NCBI GenBank assembly: GCA_934643825.1 | Contig: CAKUCW010000039.1 | Location: forward strand, 1 to 23,659 | Direction: 5' to 3' | Length of the DNA: 23,659 nucleotides | Origin: an uncultured Clostridia bacterium | Lineage (GTDB): Bacteria; Bacillota; Clostridia; Christensenellales; Aristaeellaceae | Part shown: one piece after another, positions 1 through 6,379 of the stretch | Layout of the letters: each line of letters begins with the position of its first letter | How positions within the stretch are numbered: position 1 is the stretch's first letter | Notes under the pieces: generated by a model | Told to the model about the DNA's origin: nothing | Database searches by the model: none | What the model saw: only the letters and a program-made list of their open reading frames with translations | Translations under genes and position numbers: made by a program

Positions 1-620
1 TGAAAGAATCAGCCACATCCTCGTAATGCCTTGTTTCTTGCGAAGCTGGCACTTGTCGAAGGCGAGTTTCTGCTTACAGCTTCGGAAGAATACTTCGATA
101 TTCCGGCGCTTGGCATAGATGTTGAGAATTTCCTGTGCGGTAAACTCTGTATGAGTCGATATAAATACCCGAAGCACCTTGGCTTCTCCAAAGAATTTTT
201 CGGGATAGCTCAGCAAGACAACCGCGTCTTTATGGTCATTCATTTTGCCTTGATATCTGTACACATAATAGCTCCGTTTGCCAACGGTCATGAGTCTGAC
301 ATTCGGATCATTCTTACAGATGCTCGGAGCAAACTGCTTAGCCTGTTGTTTGACCTGATTGGGATAAATGATACGATTGTGCGCATAGCTCCAATCGTTT
401 GGAATCCTCTTTGAGCAAATGCGTCCATCAGCTTGTTTGATGCGTACCAGCTATCGCAGAGAAAATTAGCGGTGTGCGGTGGGCTGGGCAGTTCTTGAAT
501 GATATCTTGAACGATTTCAATCTTTGAGTGTGCCTTGTCGTACAAAACAATCGCATAATTTAAAGAAAGCTCATTGCAGGATAACATCACGCCAACTGTC
601 CGGCTTTGTTTATAGAAAAT
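1..620 (-). pseudogene. IS4-superfamily transposase remnant, truncated and frameshifted
   Basis: This is a decayed DDE transposase that runs off the left edge. From about 620 down to 380 one frame reads transposase-like sequence including LCDSWYAS, which fits the second catalytic Asp, and ends with IGAMRT. The homologous reading then continues in a second frame (NRIIYPNQVKQQAKQF onward). Restoring one A near 376-379 would join the two frames, so this is a one-base deletion. Further on, YAKRRNIEVFFRSCK fits the Y-x2-R-x3-E-x6-K signature of IS4-type transposases. The N-terminal part, including the first catalytic Asp, is absent: above about 620 the sequence changes abruptly into a repeat. The C-terminus lies outside the window. 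The gene cannot make an active enzyme. The superfamily call is firm; the exact IS family (IS4 or IS701 group) is not resolved. Confidence 0.85.
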
Positions 621-622
621 TA

Positions 623-678
623 CGCAAAACCTCGGTGTTTCGCAAGCTTCGGCAGATGTGAAGGCGGACTCAGTCCAC
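623..678. repeat. 56-bp imperfect direct repeat, copy 1
   Basis: This copy matches the segment at 719-774 at 49 of 56 positions by eye, with a 96-bp period. It sits directly against the point where transposase homology stops. Positions 624-630 can pair with 637-643 to form a 7-bp hairpin with a 6-base loop. The two sequence changes within this stem relative to copy 2 keep the pairing by using G-U pairs. Its function is unknown; a dispersed intergenic repeat family is the likeliest explanation. Confidence 0.85.
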
Positions 679-718
679 TTTGTTCATGTATGGATAATTG
701 CGCGAAATCGCACGCGTG

Positions 719-774
719 CGCAAAACCTCGATGTTTTACAACCTTCGGCGGATGTGAAAGCGGACTCAGACCAC
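719..774. repeat. 56-bp imperfect direct repeat, copy 2
   Basis: This is the second copy of the repeat at 623-678. Its last nine bases form the final two codons and the stop codon of miaA, so the repeat supplies the miaA terminus. The 7-bp hairpin is formed by 720-726 and 733-739. The 40 bp between the copies contain the palindrome CACGCGTG at 711-718. Read on the minus strand, both copies resemble a peptide containing KHRGFA, but this looks like a by-product of the repeat rather than a gene. Confidence 0.85.
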
Positions 775-1665
775 ATGTTTCAAGAACTTCTCGATTTCGT
801 CGCAAGCCTGCGCATAGGCATCGCCTTGCATATCCAGCCAGACGATATCCGGATTGCGTCGGAACCACGTCATCTGACGCTTGGCGAATTTCTTGATCGC
901 ATGCGCCAGCTGAGCGAGCATATCATCTCGATCCGGGATTTCGCCAATCAGATACTGCGTGATATAGCGATATTCCAGCCCTAACCCGAGCAGAAAATCC
1001 CGGCTTGCGCCCGCATCCAACAGCCCCTGTACTTCCTCGATCATACCCTGTTCCAAGCGCATCTCAAGGCGCTCGTCAATGCGTTTTGCCAACACATCAC
1101 GCTCCCAGCTTACGCCCAGACGCAGGCTGTCATAACGTGCCTGTTTGGATGGAACGGCGTTGTCCCCGTCATGAATACGTTCAAGCATGCGCATCACGCG
1201 ATTGCGGTTGTTCTTCTCCACATCCACATCGGGAACCAACGTCACAAGCTTGGCATACAAGGCAGGCGTCGTCAGCTTTTCAAGTTCCGCACGATAAGCG
1301 AGATCCGGCTCTTTATCAGAAAGCAGATAACCATCCAGCACGGAATCCACATAAAGCCCCGTTCCGCCAACGATCATCGGCAAGTGATTCCGCGCACGAA
1401 TCTCATCAATCTTCTCATAGCTCATCTTCTGAAAATCCGCCATAGAGAAGAATTCGCCCGGCTCACGCACATCGATCAAATAATGCGGCACGCCCTGCAT
1501 CTCTTCCGTCGTTACCTTTCCGCTTCCCAGATCCAGCCCGCGGAACACCTGCCTAGAATCTGCCGAAATAATTTCGCCGTCAAACTGCTTGGCAAGCCGA
1601 ATCCCCAGCGCACTCTTACCGGAAGCGTTCGTGCCAACGACTGCCACAACCTTTGGTTTGCTCAT
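766..1665 (-). CDS. miaA: tRNA dimethylallyltransferase MiaA
   Basis: MiaA transfers a dimethylallyl group to N6 of A37 in tRNAs that read codons starting with U, which stabilises codon pairing. The 299-residue product begins with a P-loop, VVGTNASGKSALG (residues about 9-21), followed by ISADSRQVFRGLDLGSGK and VPHYLID, and then the substrate-tunnel motif IVGGTGLYVDSVLDG. All are characteristic of the family, and the length is normal or slightly short. The ATG at 1665 has a GGGGAG sequence 8 nt upstream. The gene has its own promoter (1736-1764), with a hairpin lying between promoter and start. The final codons and stop fall inside a 56-bp repeat, so the extreme C-terminus may differ from that of relatives. 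The functional call is very secure. Confidence 0.97.
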   Translation of the reverse strand: MSKPKVVAVVGTNASGKSALGIRLAKQFDGEIISADSRQVFRGLDLGSGKVTTEEMQGVPHYLIDVREPGEFFSMADFQKMSYEKIDEIRARNHLPMIVGGTGLYVDSVLDGYLLSDKEPDLAYRAELEKLTTPALYAKLVTLVPDVDVEKNNRNRVMRMLERIHDGDNAVPSKQARYDSLRLGVSWERDVLAKRIDERLEMRLEQGMIEEVQGLLDAGASRDFLLGLGLEYRYITQYLIGEIPDRDDMLAQLAHAIKKFAKRQMTWFRRNPDIVWLDMQGDAYAQACDEIEKFLKHVV

Positions 1666-1691
1666 CTTGTTAACTCCCCTGTATGGAAAAG

Positions 1692-1717
1692 CTATCCTCC
1701 CCGTTCGGAGAGGATAG
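1692..1717 (-). terminator. Hairpin between hydA and miaA: terminator or leader attenuator
   Basis: CTATCCTC at 1692-1699 pairs with GAGGATAG at 1710-1717, with two more G-C pairs and a small loop inside. On the minus strand the stem is followed by GCTTTTCC, a weak U-tract. On the plus side five T follow, so it could act in both directions. It lies after the hydrogenase stop and also within the transcript expected from the miaA promoter, so it may end hydrogenase mRNA, damp miaA transcription, or both. Confidence 0.6.
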
Positions 1718-1735
1718 TTTTTGAATTCTGTTTAC

Positions 1736-1764
1736 ATTATAGCATACCGAAGAAATTTGGGCAA
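1736..1764 (-). promoter_or_regulatory. Predicted sigma-A-type promoter for miaA
   Basis: On the minus strand a -35 box TTGCCC (1759-1764) and a perfect -10 box TATAAT (1736-1741) are separated by 17 bp. The -10 box is preceded by TGC, an extended -10 element. The expected transcript start is near 1729, giving a leader of about 65 nt that contains the hairpin at 1692-1717. Confidence 0.65.
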
Positions 1765-1769
1765 CGGCT

Positions 1770-3482
1770 TTATGCCTTATGCTCGACATGCAGCAGATGA
1801 TGCGACTTTTCGGAGCAGGGCTTTTCCAGATAATTCTCGTACAGGTGAATAATTTCCGGATTCTCGTGGCTGAAGCGAATCGACTTCTTCTGATCGATCT
1901 CATAGAGTACGGGCGCACGCCGCTCAGCGTATTCCTGTCCGTCATGGATCGGCTGACCGCCGCCGCCGACGCATCCGCCCGGACATGCCATAACCTCAAC
2001 GAAGTCATAATGCACCTTTCCGCGCCTGAGTGCGTCAATCAACTTGCGCACATTGCCCAGCCCGTGTACAACAGCCGTATGCACAACCGCACCGCCGATG
2101 TTGAATTCCGCTTCTTTCCACGGGTTCATGCCGCGCACCTCACGGAACACATCAACGCCCGGATTCTTGCCCGTCACCAGCTTGAACGCAGTACGCAGAG
2201 CCGCCTCCATGACGCCGCCGGTTGCGCCAAAGATGACGCCCGCACCGGTGTATTCGCCCAGTGGAGAATCAAATTCGCTCTCCGGAACAGCGCTCGGGTC
2301 AATGGCTTCCGCACGAATCATGCGTGCCAGTTCACGGGTCGTCAGCACATAATCGACGTCACGACCCGTTCCCGCGCTTTCCATGCCATCCCATGTGCAT
2401 TCATCCTTTTTCGCCGTACAGGGCATGACAGACACACAGCAGATCTTCGCCGGATCAATGCCCATCTTTTCGGCAAAATACGTCTTGGTAATCGCGCCAA
2501 ACATCTGCTGAGGCGATTTACAGGTCGAAATATTGCCAAGCAATTCAGGCGCCTGCGTCTTCACAAAGCGCATCCAGCCCGGGCAGCAACTCGTAAACAT
2601 CGGCATCGGTGCGGAACCCGGATGGGTAAAACGCTCGATAAACTCCGTTCCCTCTTCCATGATCGTCAAGTCTGCGGCAAAATTCGTGTCAAAGACATAT
2701 TCAACGCCCATATGACGCAGAATCGTCGCCAGACGCTTTTCCGTCGCAATATCCGGAGTCAGCCCGAACTGCTCACCCCAAGCCGCACGAACGGCAGGCG
2801 CGAGCTGCACAACCGTCACAACCTCGGGATCATGCAGCGCAGCAAGCACTTTATCCGTGTCATCCCGCTCGCGGAGCGCCGCAACCGGGCAATGCGTGAT
2901 GCACTGACCGCAGAGCGAGCAGTCTGCATCCTCAATCTTCCGTCCGTTCGAAACGTTAACGGTCGTTCGGCTGCCCGTTCCCATCACGTCCCATACGCCC
3001 AGCGTCTGCACTTTGTCGCAAACCTGAATGCAGCGCATGCACTTGATGCACTTCGCATTATCGCGAATGATCGGGAAATCCATATTCCAGGCGCTTGCTT
3101 CCGGCTTTTCTCCATAAGGATTGCCGATGCAGCCCATATCGTTGGCAAGCTCCTGAAGTGCGCAGTTTCCGCTTCTCACGCAGACAGCGCAGCGGCAGTC
3201 ATGCTGGGAAAGAATCAGCTGCACATTCGTTCTACGCGCCCGACGCACACGAGGCGAATTGGTATGCACCACCATGCCCTCAACAACCGTATTGTTGCAG
3301 GCTGTGATGAGCCGCTCATGCCCCTCTACCTCGACCAAACACACGCGGCACGCCGCAATTTCGTTGATATCTTTGAGAAAACAGAGCCGCGGAATGCGCA
3401 CACCGGTCGCCGCCGCCGCATCCATCAAGGTCGTGTTTTCGGGTACGCTGACCCGCACGCCGTCGATCGTCAGATTTACCAT
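1770..3482 (-). CDS. [FeFe] hydrogenase catalytic subunit
   Basis: This 570-residue cytoplasmic enzyme interconverts protons and H2. Domains in order: an N-terminal [2Fe-2S] ferredoxin fold (Cys34, 45, 48, 62); a His-Cys3 [4Fe-4S] site (His94, Cys98, 101, 107); two classical [4Fe-4S] sites (Cys145/148/151/155 and 188/191/194/198); then the H-cluster domain. The H-cluster signatures are TSCCPGW at 297-303, MPCTAKKDE from 353, and EVMACPGGCVGGGGQP from 496. All ligand cysteines (300, 355, 500, 504) and the proton-relay Cys299 are present. The ATG at 3482 overlaps the upstream stop codon (ATATGGTAA), with AAAGGAGG upstream, so the pair is translationally coupled. An upstream in-frame start at 3581 would extend into the partner gene and is unlikely. 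The electron partner is probably the adjacent GltD-like fusion. The H-cluster maturases HydE, HydF and HydG are not in the window. Confidence 0.96.
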   Translation of the reverse strand: MVNLTIDGVRVSVPENTTLMDAAAATGVRIPRLCFLKDINEIAACRVCLVEVEGHERLITACNNTVVEGMVVHTNSPRVRRARRTNVQLILSQHDCRCAVCVRSGNCALQELANDMGCIGNPYGEKPEASAWNMDFPIIRDNAKCIKCMRCIQVCDKVQTLGVWDVMGTGSRTTVNVSNGRKIEDADCSLCGQCITHCPVAALRERDDTDKVLAALHDPEVVTVVQLAPAVRAAWGEQFGLTPDIATEKRLATILRHMGVEYVFDTNFAADLTIMEEGTEFIERFTHPGSAPMPMFTSCCPGWMRFVKTQAPELLGNISTCKSPQQMFGAITKTYFAEKMGIDPAKICCVSVMPCTAKKDECTWDGMESAGTGRDVDYVLTTRELARMIRAEAIDPSAVPESEFDSPLGEYTGAGVIFGATGGVMEAALRTAFKLVTGKNPGVDVFREVRGMNPWKEAEFNIGGAVVHTAVVHGLGNVRKLIDALRRGKVHYDFVEVMACPGGCVGGGGQPIHDGQEYAERRAPVLYEIDQKKSIRFSHENPEIIHLYENYLEKPCSEKSHHLLHVEHKA

Positions 3483-5311
3483 ATCGCCGCTCTGCCTCCT
3501 TTGAAGATGCCATATCCGTAGTGATCGCAGCGCAGACAGCGTCCGCACTCCTGCGCCGCTTCCTGAGCCGTCATGCCGCACTCGATGTGTTCAAAGTTGT
3601 CTTTCCTCTCCTGCGCAGGCTTTTCGCCGAGGTTGACGCGTGCGCAGTGGTGCTTATCCTCCGAAATCGGCGCCGGAATATCCACATCCACCGAAATCAA
3701 ATGGTTAAATCCGAGATAGTTGTCAATGTTTGCCGCCGCAACCTTGCCCGCAGCAATCGCACGGATCACTGTCGCCGGACCGGTTACGCAGTCGCCGCCC
3801 GCGAATACGCCCGGCAGGTCGGAAACCATGCCGTCCGGAAGCGCCGCAAGGTTTCCGCGCTTAACGGACATACCCGCCTCCTCAAAGTGACGCGTTTCGA
3901 TGCCCTGACCGATGGCGACAATCACCACATCTGCCGGAATGCGAATGGGTTCCTTTGCCGCCGGGGTAACCTTCGCACGCCCCCATGCGTCAATTTTGCC
4001 GATAATCTGCGGCTGTGCCCACAAAGCGCACGCTTTGCCTTCCTCATCCGCTTCAATACGCAAAGGCGCATGCAGCTGAAGCAGCCCACAGCCTTCTTCA
4101 AGCGCACCATCGACTTCTTCCGGAAGGGCTGTCATATCTTCCTTGCGGCGGCGATAGACAATCTTTGCCTCGCTCGCACCCAGTCTGAGTGCCGAACGCA
4201 CGCAGTCCATCGCCACGTTGCCGCCGCCGATGACCACCACACGTCTGCCCGTGAAATCCGGCGGGTTATCGCTGCCGATCGAGCCGAGCAGATCGACCGC
4301 CGAATAGACATTCTTGCTCTCTTCGCCTTCTATGCCAACCTTCTTGTCGCTCTGCGCACCAATGGACACATATACCGCGTCATATTGCTTGCGCAGGTCG
4401 TCAATCGTGATGTTCTCGCCAATCTTTGTGTTGTATTTGATTTCCACGCCCGTCGAGAGGATGCAGTCAATATCCTCCTGAAGCCGTTCACGCGGGAATC
4501 TGTAATTGGGAATGCCATAACGGAGCATGCCGCCGAGCTTGGGACGCAGTTCAAAGACCGTGCAGCTATGTCCCATCAGTTGGAGATAATACGCCGCGCT
4601 CAATCCGCTCGGACCGCCGCCCACGATGGCAACGCGCTTGCCGGTAGACGGACCGCAGACCGGAGCGGGAACAACGCCAGCATGATCCACCGCATAGCGC
4701 TTCAGACCGCGGATATTGATGGACGAATCGAGCATATTGCGGCGGCAGCGTGCCTCGCAGGGATGTTCGCAAATCAACGCGCAGGCTGTCGGGAACGGAT
4801 TGTCCTTGCGAATCAAGCGCACCGCATCTGCACAGCGGCCCTCTCGAATGAGCGCAATGTAACCCGGAATATCGACGCCCGCCGGGCAAAGCGCCACGCA
4901 CGGCACCGGTTGATTGATATGATAGGTACAGTGACCCGTCTGAATATGTGCAATATACTCGTCACGGAAGCCCTTCAGGCCGCGTGAAACCATACGCGCC
5001 GCCTCCGTACCGATTGCGCAATCCGCCGAGGTTTCGATATCTGCCGCCAAATGCTCAATTTCATTCAGCGTTGCCATCGTTGCCCGACCGTCAAGCACAT
5101 CCTCCAGATAGCTCGCCAGCTGCCCAAGACCGATTCGGCAGGGAACGCACTTGCCGCAAGTCTGCGCATGGCAAAGCCGCAGGAAATTCAACGCCAGATC
5201 CACCGGACATATGCCGGGCGGGCTGGCAACGATCCGGCGTTCCAGATCTTTGTACAGACGCTCTACGGTCTGAACCGCCTCGTTTTCAATTGCGATTTTA
5301 AGTCTGCTCAT
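3476..5311 (-). CDS. NuoF-type Fe-S / GltD-like flavoprotein fusion, hydrogenase partner
   Basis: This 611-residue fusion is a likely NAD(P)H-linked electron-transfer subunit for the adjacent hydrogenase. Residues about 30-105 match the C-terminal iron-sulfur domain of NuoF/HydB (TCGKCVPCRIG with Cys52, 55, 58, plus Cys98), but there is no FMN/NADH-binding NuoF domain. From about residue 125 it is a glutamate synthase small-subunit-like protein: a Cys-rich N-terminal domain (VPCVALCPAGVDIPGY, then CEHPCEARCRR), an FAD fold (VAIVGGGPSGLSAAYYL), an NAD(P) fold (VVVIGGGNVAMDCVRSA) and the C-terminal GDCVTGPATVIRAIAAGK. A CGRCLRC motif lies near the end. The ATG at 5311 has GGAGG 6 nt upstream; a frame extension to 5347 has no such site and overlaps the predicted promoter. 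Family knowledge suggests a glutamate-synthase-linked (group A2) hydrogenase arrangement. The choice of NADH or NADPH, and the direction of electron flow, are inference. Confidence 0.9.
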   Translation of the reverse strand: MSRLKIAIENEAVQTVERLYKDLERRIVASPPGICPVDLALNFLRLCHAQTCGKCVPCRIGLGQLASYLEDVLDGRATMATLNEIEHLAADIETSADCAIGTEAARMVSRGLKGFRDEYIAHIQTGHCTYHINQPVPCVALCPAGVDIPGYIALIREGRCADAVRLIRKDNPFPTACALICEHPCEARCRRNMLDSSINIRGLKRYAVDHAGVVPAPVCGPSTGKRVAIVGGGPSGLSAAYYLQLMGHSCTVFELRPKLGGMLRYGIPNYRFPRERLQEDIDCILSTGVEIKYNTKIGENITIDDLRKQYDAVYVSIGAQSDKKVGIEGEESKNVYSAVDLLGSIGSDNPPDFTGRRVVVIGGGNVAMDCVRSALRLGASEAKIVYRRRKEDMTALPEEVDGALEEGCGLLQLHAPLRIEADEEGKACALWAQPQIIGKIDAWGRAKVTPAAKEPIRIPADVVIVAIGQGIETRHFEEAGMSVKRGNLAALPDGMVSDLPGVFAGGDCVTGPATVIRAIAAGKVAAANIDNYLGFNHLISVDVDIPAPISEDKHHCARVNLGEKPAQERKDNFEHIECGMTAQEAAQECGRCLRCDHYGYGIFKGGRAAIW

Positions 5312-5360
5312 ATCACGCCTCCATATTTCTTGGTGAAATTCGCACAATTATACCTTGTAT

Positions 5361-5389
5361 ACTTTACCTTATAAACCGCAATTAGTCAA
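5361..5389 (-). promoter_or_regulatory. Predicted promoter of the hydrogenase operon
   Basis: On the minus strand TTGACT (5384-5389) and TAAAGT (5361-5366) are 17 bp apart, in an AT-rich stretch that contrasts with the GC-rich genes. A second candidate -10 box, TATAAT, lies at 5347-5352. The leader to the start codon at 5311 would be about 30-45 nt. Confidence 0.6.
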
Positions 5390-5412
5390 TACTAATATAT
5401 TTTGTATAGAAT

Positions 5413-5474
5413 ATGCGGCATGTTTTTCTTTTTTCTGCCTTCTGATTAGGCTTTTCAATGAAAACATGCCGCAT
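5413..5474. repeat. 14-bp perfect inverted repeat between the alarmone synthetase and hydrogenase genes
   Basis: ATGCGGCATGTTTT at 5413-5426 is the exact reverse complement of 5461-5474, separated by 34 bases. The spacer holds a small inner stem (GCCT/AGGC). It lies just after the alarmone synthetase stop codon and 24-85 bp upstream of the hydrogenase -35 box. There is no clear U-run on either side, so it is a poor match to a standard intrinsic terminator. It may be an RNA 3'-end structure or a regulator-binding site. Confidence 0.7.
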
Positions 5475-5492
5475 TGATATGGATTATATCGT

Positions 5493-6191
5493 TTATTCCA
5501 CACCGGCCTTGATGCCGGAAGCTTCAATCTGCCTGCGAATATCCAACATCTGTTTATCTGTTTTGCTGACAACTTCAGCGCACTCCTGAAGCTGACGCGC
5601 AATGTCCTCCGCCGTATCTGCCGGAATGTCCTTTTTATAGCGCAGCTTGTGTTCCAGGCTTGCCCAGAAGTCCATCGCAATCGTACGCAGCTGCACCTCC
5701 ACGCGCATATATCTCTTTTCTTTGGAAAGGAAAATCGGGACTTCAACGATCATATGCAGGCTTCTGTATCCGCTCGGTTTGGGATTTTTGATGTAGTCCT
5801 TTGTTTGCACAACGTAAACATCATCCTGTACAGCCAGCATATCTGCGAGCTTATAGATGTCATCCACAAACGAGCAGATGACGCGGACGCCCGCAATGTC
5901 GTTCAGGTTCTTTTCAATGCCCTCAACGGAAACCGGAATATGCAGTCGATTGAGTTTTTCATAAATGCTCATCGGCTTTTTCAATCGCGTCTGGATGCTT
6001 TCAATCGGGTTGCGGTCAAACTTATTAGAAAATTCAATGTTAAGCACCTTGAATTTGGTTTCCACTTCAAGCATCGCGCTGGAATAATAGCTCATCAGCC
6101 GAAGGTAGTCCCGTCCCTGATTATGCAGCTCCGCAAACAGAATATCCGCCGTTAATCCCGGCGCAAATTTAACTTCTTTAATCTCTTCCAT
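5493..6191 (-). CDS. Small alarmone synthetase, (p)ppGpp synthetase (RelP/RelQ-like)
   Basis: This 232-residue GTP pyrophosphokinase would make (p)ppGpp by pyrophosphate transfer from ATP to GDP or GTP. It contains only the synthetase domain: SNKFDRNPIESIQTRLKKP, then DIAGVRVICSFVDDIYKLAD, then the catalytic stretch PKPSGYRSLHMIVEVP and VEVQLRTIAMDFWASLEHKL. There is no HD hydrolase, TGS or ACT domain, which separates it from long RelA/SpoT enzymes. The C-terminal helix (DTAEDIARQLQEC onward) fits the tetramer-forming tail of RelQ-type proteins. The ATG at 6191 is chosen because the predicted promoter -10 box lies at 6243-6248, which rules out the in-frame GTG at 6251. The AAAGGAG site is about 14-16 nt from this ATG, rather far. 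RelP and RelQ cannot be separated by eye. Confidence 0.92.
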   Translation of the reverse strand: MEEIKEVKFAPGLTADILFAELHNQGRDYLRLMSYYSSAMLEVETKFKVLNIEFSNKFDRNPIESIQTRLKKPMSIYEKLNRLHIPVSVEGIEKNLNDIAGVRVICSFVDDIYKLADMLAVQDDVYVVQTKDYIKNPKPSGYRSLHMIVEVPIFLSKEKRYMRVEVQLRTIAMDFWASLEHKLRYKKDIPADTAEDIARQLQECAEVVSKTDKQMLDIRRQIEASGIKAGVE

Positions 6192-6242
6192 ATTATTGTG
6201 TATAAAACTCCTTTCGGAATATCTGTCAACCACACCTTTCTT

Positions 6243-6271
6243 ATTGTACACGACACGGCAGGAAAATGCAA
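6243..6271 (-). promoter_or_regulatory. Predicted promoter of the alarmone synthetase gene
   Basis: TTGCAT (6266-6271) and TACAAT (6243-6248) on the minus strand are separated by exactly 17 bp. They lie in an AT-rich spacer directly after the terminator of the M16 peptidase gene. The predicted transcript start is near 6236, about 45 nt before the ATG at 6191. Confidence 0.65.
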
Positions 6272-6324
6272 TTTATTTATTTCATCCAACGTCCGCATTT
6301 TACTTTTGGTCAATCATGATAATT

Positions 6325-6370
6325 TGTCAAAAACAAACAGAGCTTTCCCTTTTTCGGAGAAAGCTCTGTT
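6325..6370 (-). terminator. Intrinsic terminator after the M16 peptidase gene
   Basis: A perfect 12-bp stem (6336-6347 with 6359-6370) with an 11-base loop is followed on the minus strand by TTGTTTTTG. It begins 10 bp after the peptidase stop codon and closes the upstream gene block. Confidence 0.88.
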
Positions 6371-6379
6371 AAAATTCAA

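Noticed and set aside
620..868. Minus-strand frame reading KHRGFA twice, as a possible small repeat protein
   Set aside because: The repetition follows from the 56-bp DNA repeats; half of the frame lies inside miaA and there is no ribosome site.
3483..3581. 33-residue N-terminal extension of the hydrogenase
   Set aside because: The extension is read out of frame through the partner gene; the ferredoxin domain begins naturally at ATG 3482, which has a good ribosome site.
1779..4987. Long plus-strand frames opposite the hydrogenase and its partner
   Set aside because: They mirror conserved cysteine-motif genes on the minus strand and lack family signatures.
6192..6251. Upstream GTG start for the alarmone synthetase
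   Set aside because: It overlaps the predicted -10 box and would lie before the expected transcript start.
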